64,000 bases of DNA from CAVSXS01 sp963767715 (GCA_963767715.1 CAVYFA010000014.1:1-64000), one strand, 5' to 3'. Positions 25,050-34,484 are shown, counted from the first letter of the stretch. The notes: a model not told the origin generated them from the sequence alone. Numbers and translations are program-made.

Positions 25050-25496
25050 CTATCCTGTTCGAGCCCCGATCGAGTCTTTCACGAAGAAGCCCACAACAAT
25101 GGCGACTACGCCCGTTATGAGATGAAGGATGTGGTCTGCTGTATTGATGTGCGTGAGCCCTAGAAACAGCCCATTATCAGTCCCATACGTTCCTGCTGGA
25201 AAGTAAAGCGCGGGAATGAGACCAAGGAGTCCCAAGAGGAGGTAAAGGATGCCAAAGACTCGATTGAAGAGACCTGCTTGTCCAGTGAAAGCGGCGGCGA
25301 TACCAAGCAGTCCTGTGATGAGGTAGAAAATATTGTGGTTACGGTCTACATCGAAGATGCCGAAAACTGCTTGTACTCCCGTACTATTTTCTTGTGGGGT
25401 GAAGAACCCAATAATACTGATGATGGTAAAGATGATACCAAGTGCTAGTGCCAGCATGCGATTTGCGGTCCAAAGTGTGGTCGTTCGCTGTACCAT
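25050..25496 (-). CDS. DUF4383 family membrane protein
   Basis: Product of 148 aa with four membrane helices. It starts TTLWTANRMLALALGIIFTI and contains DVDRNHNIFYLITGLLGI, which is characteristic of DUF4383. ATG at 25496 with AGGAGGGCGAA upstream. It resembles in layout the membrane protein at 10768. The function is unknown, but the family is frequent in soil Actinobacteria and Chloroflexota. Confidence 0.9.
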   Translation of the reverse strand: MVQRTTTLWTANRMLALALGIIFTIISIIGFFTPQENSTGVQAVFGIFDVDRNHNIFYLITGLLGIAAAFTGQAGLFNRVFGILYLLLGLLGLIPALYFPAGTYGTDNGLFLGLTHINTADHILHLITGVVAIVVGFFVKDSIGARTG

Positions 25497-25684
25497 TTCG
25501 CCCTCCTGTGTTTAAAATTTTTACTCAGAGACCGTGTGGTTCTATGGTTAAAGATACAAACAATTGGCCGGAATTGTAGAGGATTTACTTCCCTCTGCCG
25601 AAATCAGTAAAAAGCACTCTGCGTTAGAGCCATGTAAGCGGGGACGGCCCGTGCAATGATCGTTAGAATATCTCCAGGTGACCC

Positions 25685-26119
25685 CTACCCACTCAGGTCG
25701 AAGCTGAGGGTCGCGGTCCCGTGACCCGATTCGACCAATTCCCCCTGCCCGCGCGCATTCCGGTAGTTGCCCGTCCCGCCTGTGACGGCCAGGAACTTCG
25801 CCGGCGGAGGGCTGTTCAGGAATTGTGTCATAATGTCCCCGCCCGGCAGGGAGAACATCACTGCGCAGTTCTCCTCGGGCTTGGCCACGTCGAAGAATAC
25901 ACACGAGCCCCCATCGTACCCGACCTGGGTGCGGCCATCGGGGGTGAACACCAGATCATGCAAGACCATCTCGTCTCCTTGGCTGAACCCGGACCCGGAG
26001 GCACCCTGGTCGTCAGACCCCAGGTCGAGGACGGTGTCCTGCCCAATGAACTTGACGAGGAAATGGAGGTGGGTAGTCTCCACCGAGGGGGCAGCAGCCG
26101 ACCTTGAGGCTGGCATCAA
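25685..26119 (-). CDS. secreted allene-oxide-cyclase-like barrel protein, N-terminus out of frame
   Basis: A 144-aa frame: VLDLGSDDQGASGSGFSQGD, FTPDGRTQVGYDGGSCVFF and LAVTGGTGNYRNARGQGELV resemble the allene oxide cyclase/dirigent-like beta-barrel. Such bacterial proteins are usually secreted and of unknown function. The frame lacks a signal peptide, but directly upstream another frame starting at GTG 26193 encodes VRTKLGSFVLALAFLGLVLG, a good signal sequence. One missing G in the C5/G5 run at 26133-26137 would join the two. The likely full gene is 25685-26193. Confidence 0.72.
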   Translation of the reverse strand: MMPASRSAAAPSVETTHLHFLVKFIGQDTVLDLGSDDQGASGSGFSQGDEMVLHDLVFTPDGRTQVGYDGGSCVFFDVAKPEENCAVMFSLPGGDIMTQFLNSPPPAKFLAVTGGTGNYRNARGQGELVESGHGTATLSFDLSG

Positions 26120-26211
26120 GGAGACCCGTATGCCCCCAGCACCAACCCAAGAAAGGCAAGCGCCAGGACAAAGGACCCCAGTTTTGTTCGCACGGCTTTT
26201 TCTCTTTCGCT

Positions 26212-27714
26212 CTAGATCACAATGTGCGTTGCACGGATGACACCATACTTGCTCTTCTTGCCCTCGGCCACAATCAGCACCCCCTCTAGCAACTCCTGTA
26301 CCACGGCAGGAGCAACCTGCTCACCTGAGTTCCTGAAGATTGTCACGCTATCATCTACCCGAACAGCAACAGGCACGCTATCACCTGTCACCTGGTGAGG
26401 GACCGTTCCTGCAATAATATATCTTCCTTGCCTCCCCAACTGCGAAGCAACTCCCCTCACGGTTACTATGTGTCCCTGTTTCAAAAGCGTACTGATCAGT
26501 TCGGGAGGTTCCCGCCGCATCTCCTCAACAGATGTGTCATACTGTGTAGCATCCTCGTTTTTACGCTGTAGTGGTGCAGCCTGTAGCTTCTCGAAAGCTC
26601 CCGGCTGCTCAAACAAGGTACCGTCATATGCGCTGGGAATCGCCACCGATACGGCACGTGGCATGGCGTCGAAGCGATAGGTGACCATCACCTGCTGTGC
26701 GTTTTCAGCGCTTTGGAGAGCTTTACGATCTGATTTGCTCAGGTAGTCTTTGAGCCTTACCGCGCTTCCATCCAGTTGCAAGTCAATCGAAGCCGGGACA
26801 CTGATAGTTATACTGGCTCCATGGAAGCGCTCGGCTGTCGCGTTATCGGCTCTGCGCCGGAACAACAGCGAGGCGATCTCCTCCAGCGTTGTCAAGGCGT
26901 TGCCTGCTGTAATCACACACACGTCGAGCAGTCCATCATCAAGATAAGCCTCAGGCGTCATCTGTACGATATTAGCATAGCGGCGCGTGTTGCCGATGAT
27001 CACCTGCATGGCCTCCCCCTTCCAGGTCGTGTCCTGCTCGTGTTTTTCGCCACGGATGCGTATCTCGATGGGGAATGGATGTTGCCTGGGGAGTTCTTCG
27101 GCTGCCGAAAGCCCCACCGCCAGGGGGCCGATCCGGTACTTGAGAGGTTTGGAGACGTGCCCCATAATGGCGGCATCGATACCCAGTCCTGCCATCAGTA
27201 AAAAATGATGCTTGCCTTTGGAGGATGTTTTCGCCATCTTCCCATCTGCCAGCTTCCCATTCTTCTGTTTCTGCTGCTTCCCGTTATCTTGAGCCGCGTC
27301 GGCAAAGGCCAGCCCTCGCACCTCGACATGCCCGATATCAATCTTGCGGGCTTCGCTGTTGAGAAGCGTCAGAGCAGCTTTGACAGGATCAACAGGCAGG
27401 CCGATTTCAGCGGCCCAGACATTGGCAGTACCACCAGGGATGACGGCTATCATGCTCGAACGCCCCCTGGCGCTCATCACACCATTGAGAACCTGGTTGA
27501 TGGTTCCATCGCCCCCAAAGCCTACCACCAGGTCATAGTTCGCTTTAGCTGCTCTGGCTGCCAGTTCCATGCTGTGCCCGCCATACTCTTTAATGGCAAT
27601 TTCTGTGTCCCAACCGGCCGCCGACAGCACGGCAATAAGCTCCGTGAGTCTTGCCACGTTCTGCCCTGCGTGCGGATTAATCACCAGGCAGGCTCTTTTG
27701 CCTTTCATTTTCAT
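26212..27714 (-). CDS. diacylglycerol/sphingosine-kinase-like protein (DAGK catalytic domain)
   Basis: Product of 500 aa. The N-terminal catalytic domain has LVINPHAGQNVARL, GFGGDGTINQVLNGV (the GGDGT nucleotide motif, about residue 70) and VIPGGTANVWA. The middle part IIGNTRRYANIVQMTPEAYL and DDGLLDVCVI completes the LCB5/YegS-type fold. A further 180-residue C-terminal extension with no clear domain is shared with the paralog at 43327, so it is a family trait. The protein should phosphorylate a lipid hydroxyl and could oppose the PAP2 phosphatases nearby. The gene overlaps a small gene upstream and precedes the secreted barrel gene. Confidence 0.88.
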   Translation of the reverse strand: MKMKGKRACLVINPHAGQNVARLTELIAVLSAAGWDTEIAIKEYGGHSMELAARAAKANYDLVVGFGGDGTINQVLNGVMSARGRSSMIAVIPGGTANVWAAEIGLPVDPVKAALTLLNSEARKIDIGHVEVRGLAFADAAQDNGKQQKQKNGKLADGKMAKTSSKGKHHFLLMAGLGIDAAIMGHVSKPLKYRIGPLAVGLSAAEELPRQHPFPIEIRIRGEKHEQDTTWKGEAMQVIIGNTRRYANIVQMTPEAYLDDGLLDVCVITAGNALTTLEEIASLLFRRRADNATAERFHGASITISVPASIDLQLDGSAVRLKDYLSKSDRKALQSAENAQQVMVTYRFDAMPRAVSVAIPSAYDGTLFEQPGAFEKLQAAPLQRKNEDATQYDTSVEEMRREPPELISTLLKQGHIVTVRGVASQLGRQGRYIIAGTVPHQVTGDSVPVAVRVDDSVTIFRNSGEQVAPAVVQELLEGVLIVAEGKKSKYGVIRATHIVI

Positions 27715-27922
27715 GTTCCTCCATCCTGCTCACTCCAAGCAGCGGCAATCCCAGGTCGCGCACTTTCATCAATACACTGTGCAGCGCAGACTGGTCGACA
27801 TTAATCCCTGAAATGATGGCCTCGCCATGCTCGACATTGGTGATGGTGAAACCATCGAACCACTCATTCCACTGCTGACCGAGATGGCCCTTGACACGGA
27901 TGAGATACGCTTCTTCTGCCAT
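27677..27922 (-). CDS. small conserved-looking protein (81 aa)
   Basis: Product starts MAEEAYLIRVKGHLGQQWNE and continues FDGFTITNVEHGEAIISG, DQSALHSVLMKVRDLGLPLL. This is a compact alpha/beta pattern often seen in short Chloroflexota proteins; I cannot name it. AAGGATGACACAC precedes the ATG. Its 3' end overlaps the DAGK-like gene by 38 bp, so translation of the two is probably coupled. Confidence 0.7.
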   Translation of the reverse strand: MAEEAYLIRVKGHLGQQWNEWFDGFTITNVEHGEAIISGINVDQSALHSVLMKVRDLGLPLLGVSRMEEHENERQKSLPGD

Positions 27923-28223
27923 GTGCGTGTCATCCTTCTGGTTGTTTGCACAGCGTTGTCTCCGAAGCTCTTATTGAAGCCACACTTTTCGGCTCCTGAT
28001 AAACCTGGCTTGAACGCATGTGACTGACCTGCTAACAGTGTAGCATCGCATGCGGGAAAAATCATGGCACTTGAGTCGTATTGAGAGGTGTAATGGGCGC
28101 GGGGAAGGCTACAACTTTGGTAGGAGAAGGCTCACCGTAAGAAAGGTCGGGCTGCTTTTTCTCACATTTTATTGTAGAATGGAAGAGATCAATCATGAGG
28201 TGACACCACAGGAGAAAGCGACC

Positions 28224-29263
28224 ATGCTAGCACTCGCAGAGATTGTTCTTCCCCCCATTGCTCTTGATAGCATCTACATCACGGGGGCCCTGTTGGTGAT
28301 CATCGGAGCACTCTACCTGGCCTACGATCTGCTCGGTCGCCAACATGGACCCTTGCAATGGTTGACCTTACTCGTTACCTGTGGTCTTGTCGAGCTCCCT
28401 TGTCCTTGGAGTAGCCGCTCCGATCATCCGCTTTTTCTTCGTATATCGTTTCGATCTTGCCTTTACCTTACAAGCTATGCTGATTGGAGGAGTGATGGGA
28501 GTATTCACGAGCTACCTTAATCGACTTCCCTCCCTCTCAAGCCAGGCCACCTCTCGTGTCATGGAGAGGGAGTAGCATAGGACTGGGACTGGGACTGCTG
28601 CTCTTCTTCGTCACCTTCTTTCTGCTGGGTTCCTCTTTGATGAGCGCACTGGTCATGGGCCTCACCTGTGCCACGCTCGCCAGCCTCTGGCCATACCTCA
28701 TCTGGAATCCTTCTCCCTCTCAGCCCCCGGTCTTTTCACGCAAAGGGTTGGGGATTGGACTGCTGTTGGGACTGCTGTTCTGGTTCGTCTTCTTTTTCAT
28801 TGCGTCCAGAGATGTGGTGGTTGCCCTGCTAGTAAGTGTTCCATTTGCGTTGGTGTGTGGAGCCCTCATCGGCCTCTGGCGCTTTATCCATTGGGAAGCC
28901 TCTTCTCCTCATCTCCACGTCTTTTCGCGCAAAGGCTGGCTGGTCGGGTTCGTCATTGGCTACATCCCCTGGCTCACCTTCCAACTGGCGGTACATTACG
29001 GGGCATTCCTCGATGTATCTGGACTTGTAGCAGGCTTCCAGCTCCTGTGGGAGACAGTCCAGACTTTAGTCTTCATCGTGGGGGGATTTGCCTTAGGGAA
29101 TGCGGCTGCCGGCAGCATCTCCCGGTACATGTTATGGAAGGCAAATAGGCTGCCCATCCGTACACTGGGAGTTGTTGGACTGGTGATCCTGCTGATCGGA
29201 ACCGGCCTCCAGGCTACCCCACCTCTGATCGACCTCATCAACCACTTACAACAAGCACAGTAG
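28224..29263 (+). pseudogene. polytopic membrane protein (FSRKG-repeat family), copy 1, frame-broken
   Basis: First of three paralogs (others at 44879 and 46054). It begins MLALAEIVLPPIALDSIYIT and reads LAYDLLGRQHGPLQWLTLL, the family hallmark. At about 28389-28395 an extra C shifts the frame. The second part (LVLGVAAPIIRFFFVYRFDL, GVMGVFTSYL) ends at 28575, while the third part (RGSSIGLGLGLLLFFVTFF to the C-terminus) is in another frame with a junction near 28545-28560. Aligned with its paralogs there is a net loss of a few bases at the second break. ATG at 28224 with CAGGAGAAAGC upstream. It is probably a decayed copy; two sequencing errors are possible. Confidence 0.75.
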
Positions 29264-29686
29264 CAGGTTGGTGCTTTGTAGAGGCATGGGCGGCGCGCAG
29301 TGGTGCGGGGCCCCTTGCGGGTGCCTTCGTGCCTTTTCGCCCTACTGGCCCTTTCTCGAGAAACACCTCCCCGTGTAAGCACCCTTGCGGTCGCACTGCT
29401 GGATTGCACTCGCACCTGGCATTATAGCTTGCTGAAATTTGCGCTCGGTTTTGCAATTTGCCACCAATATCATTTTGGGGATGAGCCCGAAAAGCGTACC
29501 ACTTGATACCCACCACTGTATTCTCAAGCAGACCGTACCTATTGCAACTCAAAAGAACTCGATAGCATCACACCACCGAGTTCCTTAGAGGTCACGAATG
29601 AGCCTATCCCATCGCAGGCTCGGACTTAGGCACGCACTTGAGAGCCTGAGAAGGGTGTGGACAGACCAGACCCTTTAGCTTGCAGA
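29264..29686. repeat. intergenic region with the GTAGAGGCAGGGGCGG-type repeat
   Basis: It holds a copy of TTTGTAGAGGCATGGGCGGC...GGGGCCCCTTGCGGGTGCC...CTGGCCCTTTCTCGAGAAA (29276-29370), also found at 52291 and 56618. A GCCACCAATATCATTTTGGG stretch lies near 29459, and a related one is near 30911. No gene is supported. Confidence 0.7.
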
Positions 29687-29986
29687 CTAAAGGTGATGCT
29701 CTGGCCCACTGAGCATGTTGTGGACAGGCCAGACCTGCTGGAGCGTGGTAATACCCGAGTTATCGATGGCTTGCAACGCCGGCATCAGTTGCTCTTGAAA
29801 GAACTTGTTGAATGCTTCCTGCGACTCCCACACTTCGACGACCCGCCAACCGCCGCCCTCCATCGGACCTGCTACGTGAAAGATGCGCCCCTGAGCTGTT
29901 ATGCCGGCGCGCTGGAGAGTCTCGATGACCTGATCATATCGCTCTGGAGTCGTGCCGGAAGCATCAACTAAAAACGCCACTGCCAT
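29687..29986 (-). CDS. small ferredoxin-like alpha/beta-barrel protein (ABM/dabb-like)
   Basis: About 99 aa from the ATG at 29986, with AAAGGAG about 10 nt upstream. The product starts MAVAFLVDASGTTPERYDQV and reads GRIFHVAGPMEGGGWRVVEV, then WESQEAFNKFFQEQLMPALQ. This is typical of antibiotic-biosynthesis-monooxygenase-type or dabb dimeric barrels in soil bacteria. Such proteins may be heme- or flavin-free oxygenases or binding proteins. Function not fixed. Confidence 0.8.
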   Translation of the reverse strand: MAVAFLVDASGTTPERYDQVIETLQRAGITAQGRIFHVAGPMEGGGWRVVEVWESQEAFNKFFQEQLMPALQAIDNSGITTLQQVWPVHNMLSGPEHHL

Positions 29987-30199
29987 GCTTCTTTGTCTCC
30001 TTTCGGTGTTGTTGTTGAAGGCAAGCATGTCTTGCCGGTCTCAGTGAGACAACGAAAAGACTACCGTGGATCAAGATACCACGGAGCACAAGACCCCTTC
30101 CTTTCTCGGATGGGTAGGTACATGAAACTAAGAGAGAGAACGTCGCGGGCGAAACCTTGAATGATGATAGTGAAGATGGACATGATGGATACCTCCGCC

Positions 30200-30832
30200 T
30201 TACTGGCTCAGCCGAAACGGCGGGTACTGGTCGGTGACCAGGATAAGCGCATAGGCAAGGACCCGGTTGTTCCAGCGGATGACGCCCTCTACGAAATCGA
30301 ACAACCCTCTCGGGTAGTGCCCGGTGAACAGGATGGCGAACCAGGCGATAATCACCACCACCACCATGGCTATGTTGAGGAACACGAGCACGATGTAGTG
30401 AGGGATGGCCAGGAACCACTTCACCAGAGGAAGCCATCGGTTGAGCTCGCGCTCCACGTCGGGATAGGCGTAGTCCAGGTGCACGGACTGGTGATCGGTG
30501 GTCGACGGGTAGCGATCGTCCATCAGGGCCAGGTAGGCGCTCACCCGGGTGCTGAAGCGCTGCAGTTCCAGGTTCCAGTCGAACCACCAGCGGGGGTACT
30601 TCTGCCGGAACACGATCATCAGCAGGGGAGCGAAGAACAGCAGACCGCCAGCACCAGCGGCGACAGCCGTGGTCCTGCCATTCGATGTCCACTGCCAGAC
30701 CCCTCCGTCCACGGCTCCCAGCACAATCGCGATAGGGATGACCATGAAGATGCGGAAGAACGTGGTCAGCCGGGCGAGCGGTCGATCTGGGTAGTCCACC
30801 GAGAACTGAACCGGATACATCACCTGTTGCAT
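30200..30832 (-). CDS. DUF4389 family membrane protein
   Basis: Product of 210 aa. The family pattern is clear: YPVQFSVDYPDRPLARLTTF, FRQKYPRWWFDWNLELQRF, ALMDDRYPSTTDHQSVHLDY and FLAIPHYIVLVFLNIA, then TGHYPRGLFDFVEGVIRWNN. It has four membrane helices and a cytoplasmic middle. The role is unknown. ATG with GAAAGGAGTACAGCG upstream. It follows no partner closely. Confidence 0.92.
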   Translation of the reverse strand: MQQVMYPVQFSVDYPDRPLARLTTFFRIFMVIPIAIVLGAVDGGVWQWTSNGRTTAVAAGAGGLLFFAPLLMIVFRQKYPRWWFDWNLELQRFSTRVSAYLALMDDRYPSTTDHQSVHLDYAYPDVERELNRWLPLVKWFLAIPHYIVLVFLNIAMVVVVIIAWFAILFTGHYPRGLFDFVEGVIRWNNRVLAYALILVTDQYPPFRLSQ

Positions 30833-30942
30833 CGCTGTACTCCTTTCTGTGTTGCATCCTTTCTAGGATGCGTGTGTGTACGAAAAAGATAGCTTGAGGT
30901 GTTCGATCTAATTCGCCACCAATATCAAAGTAAGAATGAGCG

Positions 30943-33900
30943 TTACTTCTTGCCTGCCTCGTCGCCCATCTTGAGTACGTCGTCGATGACCTGCTCCAGC
31001 TTCATCGTCCGTCCCTCTTGCCAGGCAGCAGCAAAGATAGGCTCACCCAGTTGTGCTCGGGCAGTGGCCACCGCCTGCTCATGGAACGGACGATCAACAG
31101 GCGGCAGCGCAATGGCAGTTCCTTCGCGCAGCGCTTCTTCCGTTCCCCACATCTGGGCTGCCCATCTGAGCTCTCCCTGCCTGGCGAGCACCCCTGCCAG
31201 CCCTTCCAGACTTAACGAGAGGATAAGCCGCTCGCCCAGTTCCCGGCTGAGCGCAAGGCTCTCCTGGTAGTGGCTGCGGGCTGCTCTCAGGTCACCCTGC
31301 TGTGCCTCCACCCGCCCTACCACATAAAGCGCCATGGCAATATCCCATCTGGCATCCACCTCCCGAAAGAGTGCTAGACTCTCCTGGGCCAACTGAGATG
31401 CTCTGGCCGGCTCCCCCTCTGAGAGGGCGACCCAGGCTGCGGCGCTAGAACTGTGAGCACTCCAGAACCGGTCGCCCACCTTCGTGATGAGTGCCTGTCC
31501 CTCTTGCAGTCGCTGGCGAATAGTCGCCACATCGCCCGAGGCGGACAACCAGAGATAGAACGCTGACCGGACGAGGGCGTTACCGACCGCTAGCTCATTG
31601 CCTGCTTTGCGAAAGAGCACCAGCGCCTCCTCGATGAGCGCCTGCCCTCTGGCGTACTCGCCATGCATAACGACAATATCAGCCAGAGTGAAGAGGGCCT
31701 CGGCCACTTCCCATGGCTCGCCCACTTGCCGCATGAGTCTCACCCGCTCCTCAAGGAGCGCAAGGGTCTCGGCAGTCTTGCCCCTTCTCCAGGCGACCTC
31801 TGTGAGCAGGAAGAGGCCGTTGGCGATGCCGCGTGTATCCCCCAGTTCTCGGCACAGGGCTAAGCTTTGTTGGGCCAGCACTTCTGCGCGATTATAATCA
31901 CCCTGCCGTTTTACAATATCGGCGGTCGCTTGCAGTACCCTGACGCGTAGTGCAGCGCTCTCCCCCTCGCTCAAAGTGAGGACTCGCTCCAGAAACGTGC
32001 GCGCCTCGCTGTAGTGCCCATGCATCGCCCAGAGTGCTTCCAGCACGGCGCTCACGCGCATGGCTAGCTCCCTGCGTGCTTTTGCCTCCTCATCTGTCAC
32101 CTCCTCCAGCACCCACTCCAGGGCGGCGCGCAGATTGTCGTGTTCCTGCTCCAGCCGCTCTAGCCACGCCGCCTGCTTGGGACCCTGCAGTTCGGGCCCA
32201 GCCTGTTCAGCGAGTGCCAGGAAGTAGCGCGCATGCGCCGCATGGGTCACCTCTCGTTCCCTGGTGGCTGCCAGCAGCTCCAGCCCATACTCGTGCACGC
32301 TTTGCAACATCAAAAAACGCGGCTCCTCTGCCTCCTGTATACTCGGTTGGATCAGGCTGTTGTCCAGGAGCGCCGAGAGGGTGTTTAAGGTATCCACGTC
32401 AGCCTGGCCGACCGCCTGAGAGACCGCCTCGGCTGCCTCCAGTGTCCAACCCCCCACAAAGACCGCAAGCAGGCGGAAGAGCGCTTGCTCCTCTTTTCCT
32501 AAGAGGTCGTAGCTCCACTGGATGGTATTGCGCAGCGTCTGCTGTCGAGCAGGCGCGCTGCGTGACCCTCCGGTGAGCAATTGCAAGCGCTGTGAGAGGC
32601 GCGCCAGCAGCGTCTGGGGCGGCAGCAGCTTAACGCGGGCCGCCGCCAGTTCAATGGCGAGCGGCAGCCCTTCCAGCCTCACACTCAGCTCGGCGATCGC
32701 CTGCGCATTGGCAGCCGTCAATTGAAAGCTGGGCAGCACACTGTGTGCCCGCTGCACAAAGAGGGCAACTGCTGCCACCTGCGCGATGCGCTCGCTGGGG
32801 AGCTGCTTCGTGAGATCAGGTAGCGCCAGGGGAGGGACTGGAAAGTCCTGTTCCGCCGACAGATGCAGCACCGCCCGGCTTGTCACCAGCAGCTTCAACT
32901 GGGGGCAGGCGGCCAGGAGCTCCTCGACCTCCGCAGCGGCGGCCACCACCTGCTCAAAGTTATCGAGCACCAGCAGGAAAGCCTGTTCGCCCAGAAAACC
33001 CTGCACTTGCTTGAGGAGAGACTGGGTGGCACTTTCTTTGAGACCTAACTCTTTGGCAATGGTGGGAAGCACCAACTGCGGGTCGCTGATGCTCGCTAGA
33101 CCGACGAAGCAGACGCCCTCCGCGAAGGCGTCACGCAACTGAGTCGCTACAGCGATGCCCAGGCGCGTCTTGCCGATGCCTCCTGGCCCCAGCAGGGTCA
33201 CGAGGCGCACTTCTGGCTGCGTGAGTAAGCCAGCAATCTCAACGACCTCTTGCTCCCGTCCAATGAGAGGGGTGAAGGTGGTGGGCACCTTCCACATCGG
33301 CTCTGCCTTTGTAGCAGGCTGCTGCTCCTGCTGCTTTGGTGGGGACGGTGCAGCAGCAGGGGTCACAGCCGATGTAAGGCCAGGCTCGGCCTGTGCAACT
33401 CTGGGCGAGGTGCGCAGTGGAGGCAGGGTGTCGAGCAAACGATCATCCAGTGGCAACTGAGCCGCGCCCAGGAAGGCCACAGCAAAATCCTGCACCGAGG
33501 CGAAGCGGTGCCTGGGGTCTTTAGCGAGCGCCGTAAGCACCACTTGCTCTACTGAAGCAGGCAAGCCGGGCAACTGTCCCCGTAGCGGGGCAGGCGTGGC
33601 AAACATGTGTTGGGTGGACAGCTCGTCAGCCGAGCCGGCAAAGGGCGGCGCTCCGCTGAGCCATTCATAGACAAGGATGACTAAAGCGTACTGATCGCTG
33701 GAGGGTTGGATCCTGCCTTGAATTTGTTCGGGAGCCAGGTAAGTCGAGGTGCGTGTGGCTTCGGGACTGCCTTGCAGACGCAAGCGCTGCGCAATCAGAG
33801 GGGTGGCAAAGTCGCTGAGCAGGACCTGGTCGTCATGTTCCACCAGCAGGTTTTCCGGCTTGAGGTTGCCATGCACCAACTGGGAGTCGTGCAGATACTG

Positions 33901-34263
33901 TAAGGCTGAGGCCAACTGCTGTACATAGGCTCCGATGGTGGACAACTCCAGGCGGCTGCCGGCCGGGTGACGCTCACGCAGGGTGCCCCCGGAGATATAG
34001 GCCATGACCAGAAACGCGCTGCTGCCTTCCACGCCACAGGCCAGTACCCGCACCAGGTGAGGATGGGTCAGACGCGTCAGCAGGGCTTCGTCCTGCCGGA
34101 ACAGGTTTCCCTCCTCAGCACTGAGCGGCTTATGAAAGACTTTGATAGCCACTTGCGCGGGGGAGTCAAGGGCTTCTCCCAGGTAAACGGTGGCGAAGCT
34201 GCCCTCGCCCAACACGTGCAGCAGGCGATAGTTCCCCAGCTTCTGTCCCACCAGATCACTCAT
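30943..34263 (-). CDS. Ser/Thr kinase-like / NB-ARC ATPase / TPR signalling protein, likely pseudokinase
   Basis: Product of 1106 aa. Residues 10-265 form a protein kinase domain: Gly loop LGEGSFATVYLGE, the Lys in VAIKVF (K41), DFG-like LLSDFATP (D151) and APEQ (177-180). The catalytic loop reads VHGNLKPENLL, so the HRD Asp is Asn at position 133, which predicts weak or no kinase activity. A Pro/Gln-rich linker (about 285-325) leads to an NB-ARC/AAA domain with LLGPGGIGKTRLG (Walker A, about 358-370) and LLVLDNFE (Walker B). The C-terminal 500 residues are tetratricopeptide-type helical repeats. No C-terminal HTH is visible, so it may relay signals through protein contacts. ATG 34263 with AAAGAGGAGGTCTCTAG upstream. 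Confidence 0.88.
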   Translation of the reverse strand: MSDLVGQKLGNYRLLHVLGEGSFATVYLGEALDSPAQVAIKVFHKPLSAEEGNLFRQDEALLTRLTHPHLVRVLACGVEGSSAFLVMAYISGGTLRERHPAGSRLELSTIGAYVQQLASALQYLHDSQLVHGNLKPENLLVEHDDQVLLSDFATPLIAQRLRLQGSPEATRTSTYLAPEQIQGRIQPSSDQYALVILVYEWLSGAPPFAGSADELSTQHMFATPAPLRGQLPGLPASVEQVVLTALAKDPRHRFASVQDFAVAFLGAAQLPLDDRLLDTLPPLRTSPRVAQAEPGLTSAVTPAAAPSPPKQQEQQPATKAEPMWKVPTTFTPLIGREQEVVEIAGLLTQPEVRLVTLLGPGGIGKTRLGIAVATQLRDAFAEGVCFVGLASISDPQLVLPTIAKELGLKESATQSLLKQVQGFLGEQAFLLVLDNFEQVVAAAAEVEELLAACPQLKLLVTSRAVLHLSAEQDFPVPPLALPDLTKQLPSERIAQVAAVALFVQRAHSVLPSFQLTAANAQAIAELSVRLEGLPLAIELAAARVKLLPPQTLLARLSQRLQLLTGGSRSAPARQQTLRNTIQWSYDLLGKEEQALFRLLAVFVGGWTLEAAEAVSQAVGQADVDTLNTLSALLDNSLIQPSIQEAEEPRFLMLQSVHEYGLELLAATREREVTHAAHARYFLALAEQAGPELQGPKQAAWLERLEQEHDNLRAALEWVLEEVTDEEAKARRELAMRVSAVLEALWAMHGHYSEARTFLERVLTLSEGESAALRVRVLQATADIVKRQGDYNRAEVLAQQSLALCRELGDTRGIANGLFLLTEVAWRRGKTAETLALLEERVRLMRQVGEPWEVAEALFTLADIVVMHGEYARGQALIEEALVLFRKAGNELAVGNALVRSAFYLWLSASGDVATIRQRLQEGQALITKVGDRFWSAHSSSAAAWVALSEGEPARASQLAQESLALFREVDARWDIAMALYVVGRVEAQQGDLRAARSHYQESLALSRELGERLILSLSLEGLAGVLARQGELRWAAQMWGTEEALREGTAIALPPVDRPFHEQAVATARAQLGEPIFAAAWQEGRTMKLEQVIDDVLKMGDEAGKK

Positions 34264-34484
34264 CTAGAGACCTCCTCTTTATATCGGATCCGACTCTCTC
34301 TAGAATGCAGTTGAAGGTACTTTAACCATTATAGCATACCATTGAGTGAGCCTCCGGCCTTGAGCCTATTGGAGTCAGGGTAGAGGACATTTTCGAATCG
34401 ACAAGCTCGCAACTGTCTTGAGTAGATGAATATCCATATATGGAATATAATTATTCATGTGTTTCACTTCAAGGAAGAGACTCT

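Noticed and set aside
30161..30892. 243-codon plus-strand frame opposite the DUF4389 gene
   Set aside because: Antisense to a well-supported family member; the product is His/Asp-rich and not protein-like.
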